NCBI RefSeq assembly: GCF_001984055.1
Contig: NZ_LYVO01000073.1
Location: 1-38,454 of the forward strand
From: Variovorax sp. KK3
GTDB taxonomy: Bacteria > Pseudomonadota > Gammaproteobacteria > Burkholderiales > Burkholderiaceae_C
Length of the DNA: 38,454 bases
Direction of reading: 5' to 3'
A program made the position numbers and the translations under genes. This document shows, one piece after another, positions 31,135 through 38,454 of this stretch (within the stretch, counting starts at the first letter, position 1; each line of letters starts with the position of its first letter). The notes below the pieces were generated by a model. That model worked only from the letters and a program-made list of their open reading frames with translations, was not told the DNA's origin and ran no database searches.

Positions 31135-32458
31135 GCGTCGTCACCAGCAAGAGCGTCAGCAGCAGCGCGGCCAGCAGCAGGGCCAGGCTGCTCATCAGCC
31201 AGAAGGCCAGCGGCGACTGCATGGCCGGCCACGGTCCGATGCCCCGGTAGGCCAGCAGGTAGCTGCCGCCCAGCCCCACCCCCCACAGCAGGGTGCAGTA
31301 AAGCACCAGCGGCATCACGGTGACGCGGTAGCAGCGCAGCACGAACACGCACAGGGTCTGCACCGCATCCGCGAGGTGGTAGAGCGCGGTCGCCATCAGC
31401 AGGGTCGCGCCGAGGGCGACCACGTCGGGATTGCTCGAATAGGTGCCGGCGAGCGGCTGTCGGAACAGGACCATGACGGCGGCCAGCACCAGCGCGCAAA
31501 GCAGGGCGAGTTCGAAGCCGCGGGCGCAGGCACGCCGTGCCAGCGTCGGGTCGCCTGCGCCGAGCCAGAAGCTGACGCGCGCGCTGGTGGCGATCGACAG
31601 CGACAGCGGCACCATGTAGGCCACGGCGGTGAGGTTGGCCGCGATCTGGTGGGCGGCGGACGCGGCCGTGCCCAGGCGCGCGATGAAGAGCGCCATCAGG
31701 GTGAACGAGGTGACCTCCACCAGCACCGCCAGGCCGGCCGGAATGCCCAGCCGGGCGAACTGCCTGAGCTGCTTCCAGTCGGGTGCTTCGATGCGCTGCC
31801 ACAGGCGGTAGTCGCGGTAGAAGGATTCGTTGCGCAGCAGCCAGACGGCGCAGGCCAGCAGGCTCCAGTTCACGACCAGGGTCGCCCAGCCGCAACCGAC
31901 CAGTCCCATCGCTGGCACGCCGGCGCCGCCGAATGCCAGCCAGATCGTCAGGGGCAGCTTGAGCACGAGCGAGCCCACCTGCAGCCAGGTGACCAGCTGC
32001 GGCCGGCCGAGGCTCTGGTTGAGCGTGCTGAACAGGCGGAACAACAGGGCCGGCGGCAGCGCGAAGGCCAGTACCTGCAAGTAGGCCTCGACGTCGCCGC
32101 GCATCGCCTGCGGCACCTCGGCCCAGCGCAGCAATGGCGCCGGAAAAAGCAGGATCGCCATGCCGAGCACCGTGGCCAGCAGCACGATGTAGAGCGACTG
32201 CCTAACCGAACGGCCGACCTCGTTGGTGCGCTGGCCGCCATGCAGCTCGGCCCAGACCGGCAGCAGCGCCTGCACCAGGCCCATGAGCGAGACGAAGACG
32301 CTGATGAAGATCGCCGAGCCCACCGACAGCGCCGCGAGCGCGCCTTCGGCGTAGCGGCCGGCCACGATGGTGTCGGTGACACCGAAGGCCATCACGGCCA
32401 GCTGGCCGGCCAGGACGGTGCCCGCGTGCCTGGCGATGATCCGCCGCTCGCTCGTCAA
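31085..32458 (-). CDS. MATE-family multidrug/cation exporter
   Basis: 457 residues if translation begins at the TTG at 32458, which overlaps the stop of the preceding gene (TTGA); this reading gives the usual MATE length and start (TSERRIIARHAGTVLAGQLAVMAFGVTDTIVAGRY). There are twelve membrane segments in two halves. The first half contains LAALSVGSAIFISVFVSLMGLVQALLPVWAELHGG, the second SFTLMALFIARLGTAASAAHQIAANLTAVAYMVPLSLS. The conserved cytoplasmic GRPQLVT loop is present. It is probably Na+- or H+-coupled and exports organic cations or drugs. Its last 50 bases run tail-to-tail into phoR. Confidence 0.88.
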   Translation of the reverse strand: MTSERRIIARHAGTVLAGQLAVMAFGVTDTIVAGRYAEGALAALSVGSAIFISVFVSLMGLVQALLPVWAELHGGQRTNEVGRSVRQSLYIVLLATVLGMAILLFPAPLLRWAEVPQAMRGDVEAYLQVLAFALPPALLFRLFSTLNQSLGRPQLVTWLQVGSLVLKLPLTIWLAFGGAGVPAMGLVGCGWATLVVNWSLLACAVWLLRNESFYRDYRLWQRIEAPDWKQLRQFARLGIPAGLAVLVEVTSFTLMALFIARLGTAASAAHQIAANLTAVAYMVPLSLSIATSARVSFWLGAGDPTLARRACARGFELALLCALVLAAVMVLFRQPLAGTYSSNPDVVALGATLLMATALYHLADAVQTLCVFVLRCYRVTVMPLVLYCTLLWGVGLGGSYLLAYRGIGPWPAMQSPLAFWLMSSLALLLAALLLTLLLVTTLRRQQRRSSAAPAAAA

Positions 32459-34188
32459 GACCCGGTTCTTCGCTGGTAGAGCAACAGGTCGTCGCTGGGG
32501 CTGGTGGGGCGGCGCAGGGTGCCGATCAGGCTCCAGCTCTCGAGGTTGACGAGCGTGTGCAGGCGCCCGATGGCTTCGGGGCTCACCACCATCCAGGGGC
32601 AGGCAGGGCCGCCCAGCAGGGGTTGCAGGTTGATCTGTCCGTGATGGCGCAGCGCGGCGATGTGCGGCCGGCTCAGGGCCAGTTCCGACATGCAGGCGGG
32701 TTGGCCGACCCGATCGACGATGGCGCGCACCTGCGGCGCATAGCTGCGCGCGTAATCCAGCACGGGCAGCCACAGCGTCATCAGCAGCATCCAGCACAGA
32801 GCCGCGCCTCCGCCCGGCAGCACGAGCGTCTTCCAGAGCGCGGCGCGGTGCCGGCCGGTGCGCCAGCGCACCAGCCAGGCCCAGGCGATCGTGGCGACGA
32901 TGGCGAACACGAGGGCGGTGATCGAGAAATGCGGGACGAAGCCCGGCGCCAGCTTGGCCACGTTGGCCGCGGTCTTGGCCGGAAAGCCGGTCTGCATGGC
33001 GATCCAGATCACCCAGATCAGGATGGCCGTGCCGCTGAAGAAAAGCAGGGTGAACCAGTCGACCAGCGCTGCCACGCTACGCCGGAAGGTGGGCAGCGCG
33101 AAGGCGGCCAGGGTGGCGAAGGCAGGCAGCGCCAGCAGCAGCGAACGCTCGGAGAAATTGGTGGTCCAGGTGGCGGCCAGCGGCACCAGGGCGAACCACA
33201 GCGGCAGCGCGACGTGGCGCGCCCCGAGCTGCCGGCGCCAGCGCCAGAGCGTCCACACGGCCAGCGGCCAGGCGGGCCAGGTGAACCACAGCAGCAGCTT
33301 GGCCTGGCTGCGCAGTTCGCTGCGCACCGATTGGCCGGGCAGGCTGCCGGGCAACTGGATCTTCCATTGCAGCAGATCGAGCCAAGCCGCCAGCAGCCCG
33401 GCCAGCAGGGTGGCGCCGAAGATGGCGGCGATGGCGCCGATGCCGTAGCCCGGCTCGTCGTCCGAGACATCGTCGCGCGCGCGTCGGCGGCGGTCCAGCG
33501 CCAGGAAGACGACGCAGCCGGTGCCCAGCGCCAGGCCCACGGTGGGGCCACCGCTCAATGTCATGCCGCACGCGCCGACCACCAAGGCGATGGAGGGGGC
33601 GAGGCGGTGGTAAGGCAGCGCGGCGACGCCGTAGAACAGCTGGGAGGCGAAGAACAGCTGGGCCAGCGCGGGCGTCGTTTCATGCCCCAACTGGGCCAGG
33701 CCCAGGCTGGCGATCAGCGCGAGCAGGGCGCCGTCGGCGATGGCTCGGGCGTAATCGGTGGGGCGGGCCTCGCCACCGAAGGCGAAGGCGACGGGTTGCG
33801 CCTGGGTGGTCCGGGCCAGGTAGTACACCGCATACCAGGTGGAGGCGAGGGTGCCCCACAGCAGCAACGCGAAGGCGATGCGAACCGCCAGGTCGGGGTT
33901 GATCCACACCGGCGCGATCTTGATGGCCCAGGCGCCGATCCAATAGGGAATCAGGGCCGGGGTTTCGGGGCGCAGCCCGAGCAGCGTCGGGTCGAGCCAG
34001 CGCGAGAGGCCTTCGGTGCTGCGGGCCAGTTCGGCCATGTAGCCGAACGCGGCGATGTCGGCGCTCTTCCACGGGCCGCGCCCCAGCAGCCCGGGCATCA
34101 GGTACGCCACGCACAGCAGGATCAGCGCGATGCGCGGCAAGCGGCGCACGGCACCCTGGGCAACGATGGCTGGCGTCGGCTGGTTCAA
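32455..34188 (-). CDS. ArnT/PMT-like membrane glycosyltransferase family protein
   Basis: 577 residues from a TTG at 34188; a GTG at 34149 with AGGG upstream is an alternative and no ATG fits. It is a multi-spanning membrane protein with about 11–12 hydrophobic segments, beginning LPRIALILLCVAYLMPGLL. The first external loop GRGPWKSADIAAFGYMAELA resembles the acidic loop of the GT39/ArnT (PMT_2) family. The C-terminal soluble part ends ESWSLIGTLRRPTSPSDDLLLYQRR, a pattern I associate with bacterial ArnT-like proteins. Such enzymes transfer a sugar from a polyprenyl phosphate carrier to lipid A or another envelope acceptor. Donor and acceptor are not deducible here. It overlaps the MATE gene by four bases, so the two are probably translated together. 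Confidence 0.72.
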   Translation of the reverse strand: MNQPTPAIVAQGAVRRLPRIALILLCVAYLMPGLLGRGPWKSADIAAFGYMAELARSTEGLSRWLDPTLLGLRPETPALIPYWIGAWAIKIAPVWINPDLAVRIAFALLLWGTLASTWYAVYYLARTTQAQPVAFAFGGEARPTDYARAIADGALLALIASLGLAQLGHETTPALAQLFFASQLFYGVAALPYHRLAPSIALVVGACGMTLSGGPTVGLALGTGCVVFLALDRRRRARDDVSDDEPGYGIGAIAAIFGATLLAGLLAAWLDLLQWKIQLPGSLPGQSVRSELRSQAKLLLWFTWPAWPLAVWTLWRWRRQLGARHVALPLWFALVPLAATWTTNFSERSLLLALPAFATLAAFALPTFRRSVAALVDWFTLLFFSGTAILIWVIWIAMQTGFPAKTAANVAKLAPGFVPHFSITALVFAIVATIAWAWLVRWRTGRHRAALWKTLVLPGGGAALCWMLLMTLWLPVLDYARSYAPQVRAIVDRVGQPACMSELALSRPHIAALRHHGQINLQPLLGGPACPWMVVSPEAIGRLHTLVNLESWSLIGTLRRPTSPSDDLLLYQRRTGS

Positions 34189-34215
34189 CGGAAGAGGAAA
34201 GCGGGAGAGGGCTGA

Positions 34216-34249
34216 AACAAAAAGGGCAGCGCGGTAAACCGGGCTGCCC
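34216..34249 (-). terminator. Rho-independent terminator after rpmE2
   Basis: On the minus strand GGGCAGCCCGG-TTTA-CCGCGCTGCCC is followed by TTTTTGTTT. It lies 21 bases past the rpmE2 stop and separates it from the glycosyltransferase gene. Confidence 0.9.
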
Positions 34250-34269
34250 TCGACTCGGAAGCGCCTGCC

Positions 34270-34539
34270 TTACTTGGAGGCGGCACCGCCGGTCTTGCCG
34301 AAGCGGTTGCGGAAGCGTTCGACGCGACCGCCCATGTTGTCCACCGACTTCTGGGTGCCGGTGTAGAACGGGTGCGATTCGCTGGAGGTGTCGAGCTTGA
34401 AGAGCGGCAGCTCGCGGCCGTCGTCGGTCTTGCCCATTTCCTTGGTGTTCACGCAGGAACGGGTAACGAACTTGAAGCCGTTCGACAGGTCGACGAAGAG
34501 GACCTCGCGGTAGTTCGGGTGAATGCCTTCTTTAGCCAT
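34270..34539 (-). CDS. rpmE2: 50S ribosomal protein L31, type B
   Basis: 89 residues from the ATG at 34539, with AAAGGAAAA upstream. It opens MAKEGIHPNYREVLFVDLSNGFKF, and the TSESHPFYTGTQK segment is diagnostic for L31. Only one cysteine (RSCVN) is present and the CxxC zinc site of type A L31 is missing, so this is the zinc-independent type B form. In many bacteria the zinc-less paralogue is induced under zinc limitation by Zur. I saw no Zur-box-like palindrome upstream, so it may be the constitutive L31 here. Confidence 0.95.
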   Translation of the reverse strand: MAKEGIHPNYREVLFVDLSNGFKFVTRSCVNTKEMGKTDDGRELPLFKLDTSSESHPFYTGTQKSVDNMGGRVERFRNRFGKTGGAASK

Positions 34540-34682
34540 GGTGTTTTCCTTTGATCGATGCGAGAGCCACAAGCTCGAACGCCAGGAGATGCGTTCCACC
34601 GGCCGGGCGCCGGGCTGCACTTTTCGCGAAGCCGGCGATTATCGCATACTGCCAGCTTTGGGCGCCAGCGCCGTTTTGTCAT

Positions 34683-35744
34683 ATGAACTCACGTCCTTTG
34701 CGCGCCGGACTGGTCGGCTTCGGCTTCGCCGGCCAGACTTTCCATGCACCCGTGCTGTCTGCCGTGCCGGGCCTGCAACTCGGTGCGGTGGCCAGCTCGC
34801 AGCCGCACAAGGTGCATGCGGAATGGCCCGGCGTGGACGTGGTGCCCGACGTGGCCGCGCTGCTGGGCCGCGCCGACATCGACCTGGTCGTGGTCGCCAC
34901 GCCCAACGCCCAGCATCATCCGGTTGCGCGGGACGCGCTCGCGGCCGGCAAGCACGTCGTCGTCGACAAGCCCTTCACCCTCGATGCGGCGCAGGCGAGA
35001 GAACTCGCGACGCTGGCACAGCGACAGGGGAGGCTGCTGTCGGTGTACCAGAACCGACGCTTCGACTCGGACTACCTCACGTTGAAGGCGTTGCTTGCCA
35101 GCGGCGAGATGGGCCGTCCGGTCTACCTCGAATCCCATTTCGACCGCTATCGCCCGCAGGTCCGCGAGCGCTGGCGCGAGCAGCCGGTGCCCGGTGCCGG
35201 CCTGTGGGTGGACCTGGGTTCGCACCTGCTCGACCAGGCCGTGCAACTCTTCGGACGACCCGACACGCTGCAGCTCGACAGCGCCATCTTGCGCGACGGC
35301 GCGCTGGTCGAGGACTACTTTCACGCAGTGCTGCGCTACGAGACGGGAGCGATTTCGCCGCTGCGCGTGGTGCTGCACGCGACCACGCTCGCGGCCCACG
35401 CCGCGCCGCGCTACATCGTGCACGGCACGCGCGGCAGCTACATCAAGCGAGGGGTCGATCCGCAGGAAGATGCGCTACGTGAAGGCCAGCGGCCCGGCGG
35501 TGAAGAATGGGGTGCCGACGCGTCGGAAGGCGAGCTCACCATCGCGACCAACGACGGCAGCTTCCGGATGCGCAAGCTGCCGACGCAAGCCGGCAACTAC
35601 GTCGCCTACTACGCGGCGGTGCGCGACGCGATCCTGGGCAAAGGCCCGAACCCGGTACCGCCCGAGCAAGCAGTGGAGCTCATGGAACTGCTGGACCTCG
35701 GCCGCCTGAGTGCCGAGCAGGGTCAAGCAATGCGCACCCGGTAA
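34683..35744 (+). CDS. Gfo/Idh/MocA-family NAD(P)-dependent oxidoreductase
   Basis: 353 residues. The Rossmann domain begins at RAGLVGFGFAGQTFHAPVL (G-x-G-x-x-G). It continues VVVATPNAQHHPVARDALAAGKHVVVDKPF, where DKP is the conserved E/D-K-P motif of the family. The C-terminal alpha/beta domain contains GLWVDLGSHLLDQAVQLFG, which carries the catalytic D-x-x-x-H pair seen in inositol dehydrogenase-like members. The ending GxGPNPVPPEQAVELMELLDLG is also typical. These enzymes oxidise or reduce sugars, inositols or related polyols; YdgJ/IolW-like scyllo-inositol or uncharacterised members are closest in style. Substrate unknown. It is divergent from rpmE2 and convergent with rho. Confidence 0.88.
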   Translation: MNSRPLRAGLVGFGFAGQTFHAPVLSAVPGLQLGAVASSQPHKVHAEWPGVDVVPDVAALLGRADIDLVVVATPNAQHHPVARDALAAGKHVVVDKPFTLDAAQARELATLAQRQGRLLSVYQNRRFDSDYLTLKALLASGEMGRPVYLESHFDRYRPQVRERWREQPVPGAGLWVDLGSHLLDQAVQLFGRPDTLQLDSAILRDGALVEDYFHAVLRYETGAISPLRVVLHATTLAAHAAPRYIVHGTRGSYIKRGVDPQEDALREGQRPGGEEWGADASEGELTIATNDGSFRMRKLPTQAGNYVAYYAAVRDAILGKGPNPVPPEQAVELMELLDLGRLSAEQGQAMRTR

Positions 35745-35870
35745 ACACCACGCGGCAAGCGCAGCGAAGCCTGTTCGGGAGACGCCGCGGAACCGGCTTC
35801 GCCGGGCCGCTGGTGTCGCCCCGGAAGGGGGTTGGCGGACCACACGAAGTGGGGAAGCCTGGGGGAGAGC
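35745..35870. other. Intergenic spacer with GC-rich dyads between convergent genes
   Basis: The 126 bases between two convergent stops contain dyads such as CCGCGGAACCGGCTTCGCCGG and GCCCCGGAAGGGG and a purine-rich end (GGGGAAGCCTGGGGGAGAGC). This composition resembles intergenic repeat elements I associate with Comamonadaceae genomes, but no second copy lies in this window. A terminator role for either gene is possible although no T-run is seen. Confidence 0.3.
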
Positions 35871-37136
35871 TTATCCCCCGCGGCGCATCATGTCGAAGAA
35901 CTCGATGTTGGTCTTCGTGGCCTTCATGTTCTTCAGCATGAGCTCCATCGACTCGATCTCGTCCATGTTGTACATGAGCTGGCGCAGGATGCGGGTCTTC
36001 TGCAGGATCTCCGGCGGCAGCAGCAGTTCTTCGCGGCGCGTGCCGCTGCGGTTCAGCTGGATCGACGGGAACACGCGCTTCTCGTAGAGGCGGCGGTCCA
36101 GGTGGATTTCGGAGTTGCCGGTGCCCTTGAACTCTTCGAAGATCACTTCGTCCATGCGGCTGCCGGTGTCGATCAGCGCCGTGCCGATGATGGTCAGCGA
36201 GCCGCCTTCTTCTACGTTGCGCGCTGCGCCGAGGAAGCGCTTGGGCCGCTGCAGCGCGTTGGAATCGACACCGCCAGTCAGCACCTTGCCGGAGGAGGGC
36301 ACCACATTGTTGTAGGCGCGGGCCAGGCGGGTGATCGAGTCGAGCAGGATCACCACGTCCTTCTTGAGCTCGACCAGGCGCTTCGCGCGCTCGATGACCA
36401 TCTCGGCCACGTGCACGTGGCGGGCCGCCGGCTCGTCGAAAGTGGAGGCGATGACCTCGCCACGCACGGTGCGCTGCATTTCGGTCACTTCTTCGGGCCG
36501 CTCGTCGACGAGCAGCACCATCATGTGGACCTCGGGGTAGTTGGCGCTGATCGCGTGCGCCATGTGCTGCATCATGACCGTCTTGCCGCTCTTGGGAGGC
36601 GCCACGAGCAGGGCGCGCTGGCCCTTGCCGATGGGGGCGATGATGTCGATGATGCGGCCCGTGATGTTCTCTTCGCCCTTGAAGTTGTCGCGCTCCAGGC
36701 GCATCAGCTCCTTGGGGAACAGCGGCGTCAGGTTCTCGAACATCACCTTGTGCTTGTTCGCCTCGGGCGCGCCACCATTCACCTTGTCGAGCTTGGTCAG
36801 CGCGAAGTAGCGCTCGCCGTCCTTCGGGATGCGCACTTCGCCCTCGATCAGGTCGCCGGTGTGCAGGTTGAAGCGGCGCACCTGGCTCGGCGAGATGTAG
36901 ATGTCGTCGGTGCTGGCGGTGAAGCTGGTGTCGGGGCTGCGCAGGAAGCCGAAGCCGTCCGGCAGGATCTCGAGCACGCCGTCGGCAAAGACCTGCTCGC
37001 CGGCCTTCGCACGCTTCTTGATGATGGCGAACATCAGCTCCTGCTTGCGCATGCGGCCGGTGTTCTCGATCTCCAGTGCTTCAGCCTGCTTGAAGACTTC
37101 AGACACATGGAGTGCCTTGAGTTCGTTTAAGTGCAT
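35871..37136 (-). CDS. rho: Transcription termination factor Rho
   Basis: 421 residues, the compact length usual in beta-proteobacteria. The N-terminal helical domain is MHLNELKALHVSEVFKQAEAL. The cold-shock-like RNA-binding domain (about 48–118) has DGFGFLRSP and DDIYISPSQVRRFNL. The ATPase core has Walker A APPKSGKT (179–186), Walker B VVILLDSITRLARAYN, the Q-loop region VLTGGVDSNALQRPKRF and the R-loop/arginine finger area. Walker A carries Ser where Ala is most common (PPKAGKT), a tolerated change. It forms the hexameric helicase that ends factor-dependent transcription. About 190 bases of leader and the trxA terminator lie upstream. Confidence 0.98.
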   Translation of the reverse strand: MHLNELKALHVSEVFKQAEALEIENTGRMRKQELMFAIIKKRAKAGEQVFADGVLEILPDGFGFLRSPDTSFTASTDDIYISPSQVRRFNLHTGDLIEGEVRIPKDGERYFALTKLDKVNGGAPEANKHKVMFENLTPLFPKELMRLERDNFKGEENITGRIIDIIAPIGKGQRALLVAPPKSGKTVMMQHMAHAISANYPEVHMMVLLVDERPEEVTEMQRTVRGEVIASTFDEPAARHVHVAEMVIERAKRLVELKKDVVILLDSITRLARAYNNVVPSSGKVLTGGVDSNALQRPKRFLGAARNVEEGGSLTIIGTALIDTGSRMDEVIFEEFKGTGNSEIHLDRRLYEKRVFPSIQLNRSGTRREELLLPPEILQKTRILRQLMYNMDEIESMELMLKNMKATKTNIEFFDMMRRGG

Positions 37137-37272
37137 GGAACGACCCCGTGCGGGGAAACTGTCGGAAAGAACCAGGGGGGAGGTTTGAGGAGAGGCGAGG
37201 AGGCCTCACAAACCGGGGAACTCGATCCGGCTGCCAGAAAGAAGAGCCGGAGAACTGCGGAGGATTATGACA

Positions 37273-37314
37273 GTAAAACGAGAAGGGCTGCCAGCGCATT
37301 GCACGCTGCCAGCC
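37273..37314 (-). terminator. Rho-independent terminator between trxA and rho
   Basis: On the minus strand GGGCTGGCAGCG and GCGCTGGCAGCCC form a stem of about 12 bp, followed by TTCTCGTTTTA. It lies just after the trxA stop at 37328, so rho is likely transcribed separately. Confidence 0.85.
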
Positions 37315-37327
37315 CTGGGGATTGCAC

Positions 37328-37660
37328 TCAGGCGAGCTGCTGGTCGATGAAGGCCGTCAGCTGGGCTTTGCTCATCGCGCCGACCTTGGTCGCCGTCAGT
37401 TGGCCATCCTTGAACAACATCAAGGTCGGGATGCCGCGAATGCCGAACTTGGCAGGGATGTCGCGGTTCTCGTCGACGTTCATCTTGGCGATCTGCAGCT
37501 TGCCTTCGTACGTGGCCGAGACCTCGTCGAGGATCGGCGCGATCATCTTGCAGGGACCGCACCACTCGGCCCAGTAGTCCACGAGCACGGGCTTGCCGGA
37601 CTGGAGCACGTCGGCTTCGAAAGAAGAATCGGAGATGTGTTTGATGAGTTCGCTGGCCAT
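37328..37660 (-). CDS. trxA: Thioredoxin 1
   Basis: 110 residues from the ATG at 37660, with AAAGAAGGAC-type ribosome site upstream. The classic fold shows VLVDYWAEWCGPCKMIAPIL with redox cysteines 34 and 37, DENRDIPAKFGIRGIPTLMLF with the cis-proline, and the final GAMSKAQLTAFIDQQL. It is the cytoplasmic disulfide reductant and normal in length. The trxA-rho order is widely conserved in proteobacteria. Confidence 0.98.
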   Translation of the reverse strand: MASELIKHISDSSFEADVLQSGKPVLVDYWAEWCGPCKMIAPILDEVSATYEGKLQIAKMNVDENRDIPAKFGIRGIPTLMLFKDGQLTATKVGAMSKAQLTAFIDQQLA

Positions 37661-37798
37661 GGGTGTGTCCTTCTTTGCTGGATGACTCGTTGATTGAGGG
37701 TGCAGCTAAAGTGCGGGCCATTGTGACAGAAACCAAGTGATGGCGTGGTCGGCCCACGCGCTATGGCCGCGATAGCCAAAGCCCTACAACGAGCTTCG

Positions 37799-38454
37799 AT
37801 GAACCCCCCCGAAACCCACCCCGCGCACGACCTCTGGCGCGACCCTGCCGAGGGCCTGATCGCCCGCATTGCGCGCCTGCTCGCCGAGCGCGAGGTGCAT
37901 CCGGCACGCACCGTGGTGCTGGTGCCCTACGCCCAGTTGATGCAGGTGGCACGCGGCATGTGGGCCGCCTCCGGTGCCACAGGATTCGCGCCTCGTTTCG
38001 AGACCACGCGCAATTGGGCGCGCAGCGTGGGCGGCTTCATGCCCGGCACCGACGACATCGCCTTCGACATGGCGCAGGACCTGATCACCGCGCAGTCGCT
38101 GCTGGCCCGCACCGGCTTCGGCACTGCGCGCAATGCATTGGCGGGGCGCTTGGTCGAGATCGCGCTGCAGTTGGCGCCGCTGGCTGCTGCCGAGCTTCCC
38201 GACGAGCGTCTTGCCTGGTCCCGGCGCGTGAACGATGCGCTGCTCGCGGGCAAGGGCTCGGAGTGGTTCGACACCGAGAGCGCGCTCAACGGCGTCGCGC
38301 TGGCCTGGGCTGCGAACTCCGCCTATGCGACAGACTTGTTGCTCGCGGGCGGTGCACTGGCCACGGCCGATCAGCTGGTCGTGCTCGAAGGCCTGCAACG
38401 CGATCCATTGGCGAACAAGCTCGCGGGCCTCTTCGGCGAACGCGCGCTGCGCCT
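37799..38454 (+). CDS. AddB-like PD-(D/E)XK nuclease/helicase-fold protein, C-terminus cut by window edge
   Basis: 218 codons are visible from the ATG at 37799 to the right edge. The translated start is MNPPETHPAHDLWRDPAEGL, followed by TVVLVPYAQLMQVARGMWA, FAPRFETTRNWARSVG and FDMAQDLITAQSLLARTGFG. This is the N-terminal region I associate with the AddB-type inactivated helicase/nuclease gene of beta-proteobacteria, usually about 850–900 residues and next to a UvrD/AddA gene, here beyond the window. AddAB resects double-strand breaks for RecA. The nuclease domain is not visible, so the call rests on the N-terminus and on its place beside trxA and rho. It diverges from trxA across 138 bases. 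Confidence 0.65.
   Translation, partial: MNPPETHPAHDLWRDPAEGLIARIARLLAEREVHPARTVVLVPYAQLMQVARGMWAASGATGFAPRFETTRNWARSVGGFMPGTDDIAFDMAQDLITAQSLLARTGFGTARNALAGRLVEIALQLAPLAAAELPDERLAWSRRVNDALLAGKGSEWFDTESALNGVALAWAANSAYATDLLLAGGALATADQLVVLEGLQRDPLANKLAGLFGERALR

Noticed and set aside
34540..34682. Possible Zur box upstream of rpmE2
   Set aside because: No palindrome resembling a Zur operator could be seen in the 143-base leader region.

Overview
The window is GC-rich chromosomal DNA that reads as a member of the Comamonadaceae (Burkholderiales), most like Variovorax. This rests on several features: a Bug-type tricarboxylate receptor, a zinc-less type B L31, the rho–trxA–addB neighbourhood, and the pstSCAB-phoUBR block with ppk, sixA and ppx. 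The taxonomic call is inference from gene content. It was not checked by any search.

Left region (1–7.5 kb). A minus-strand cluster encodes what looks like a curli-like fibre export system. It has two paralogous 190-residue secreted proteins built from 34-residue repeats, a 109-residue exported protein, and a CsgG/HfaB-like lipoprotein that also carries a peptidoglycan-binding-like segment and a DUF4384-like domain. A GTG-started membrane-anchored protein runs off the left edge. Beyond a plus-strand alpha/beta hydrolase lies a minus-strand ECF sigma factor / anti-sigma factor / Tat-exported caspase-like protein cluster. The two clusters are tied together by one DNA signal, TGAACC-N15-GCAACCC on the coding strand. 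It occurs with exact spacing upstream of both repeat-protein genes, the 109-residue gene, and the anti-sigma/caspase pair. I read it as the promoter of the ECF sigma factor encoded here. This is the most promising undescribed system in the window.

Middle region (7.6–16.4 kb). A LysR regulator diverges from a 2-oxoglutarate/Fe(II) oxygenase and an orphan Bug receptor. Then comes an accessory stretch (about 10.8–15.5 kb): a membrane-anchored unknown, a ClpP-like serine protease, two unknown proteins (one with a HEPN-like R-x4-H motif), and a frameshifted phage tail tape-measure remnant. It abuts the 3' end of tRNA-Arg(TCT). Two small unknown genes and tRNA-Pro(TGG) follow.

Phosphate region (16.4–31.1 kb). 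After a glutathione transferase and a cNMP-domain/thioredoxin-reductase-like fusion come olsB, ppk, sixA, ppx (reverse), pstSCAB, phoU, phoB and phoR. Pho-box-like 11-bp repeats sit upstream of olsB, ppk, ppx and pstS. The block therefore appears to combine phosphate sensing, high-affinity uptake, polyphosphate turnover and phosphorus-free ornithine lipid synthesis under one regulator.

Right region (31.1–38.5 kb). This holds a MATE exporter whose 3' end overlaps phoR, an ArnT/PMT-like membrane glycosyltransferase, rpmE2, a Gfo/Idh/MocA oxidoreductase, rho, trxA, and the start of an AddB-like recombination nuclease cut by the window edge.
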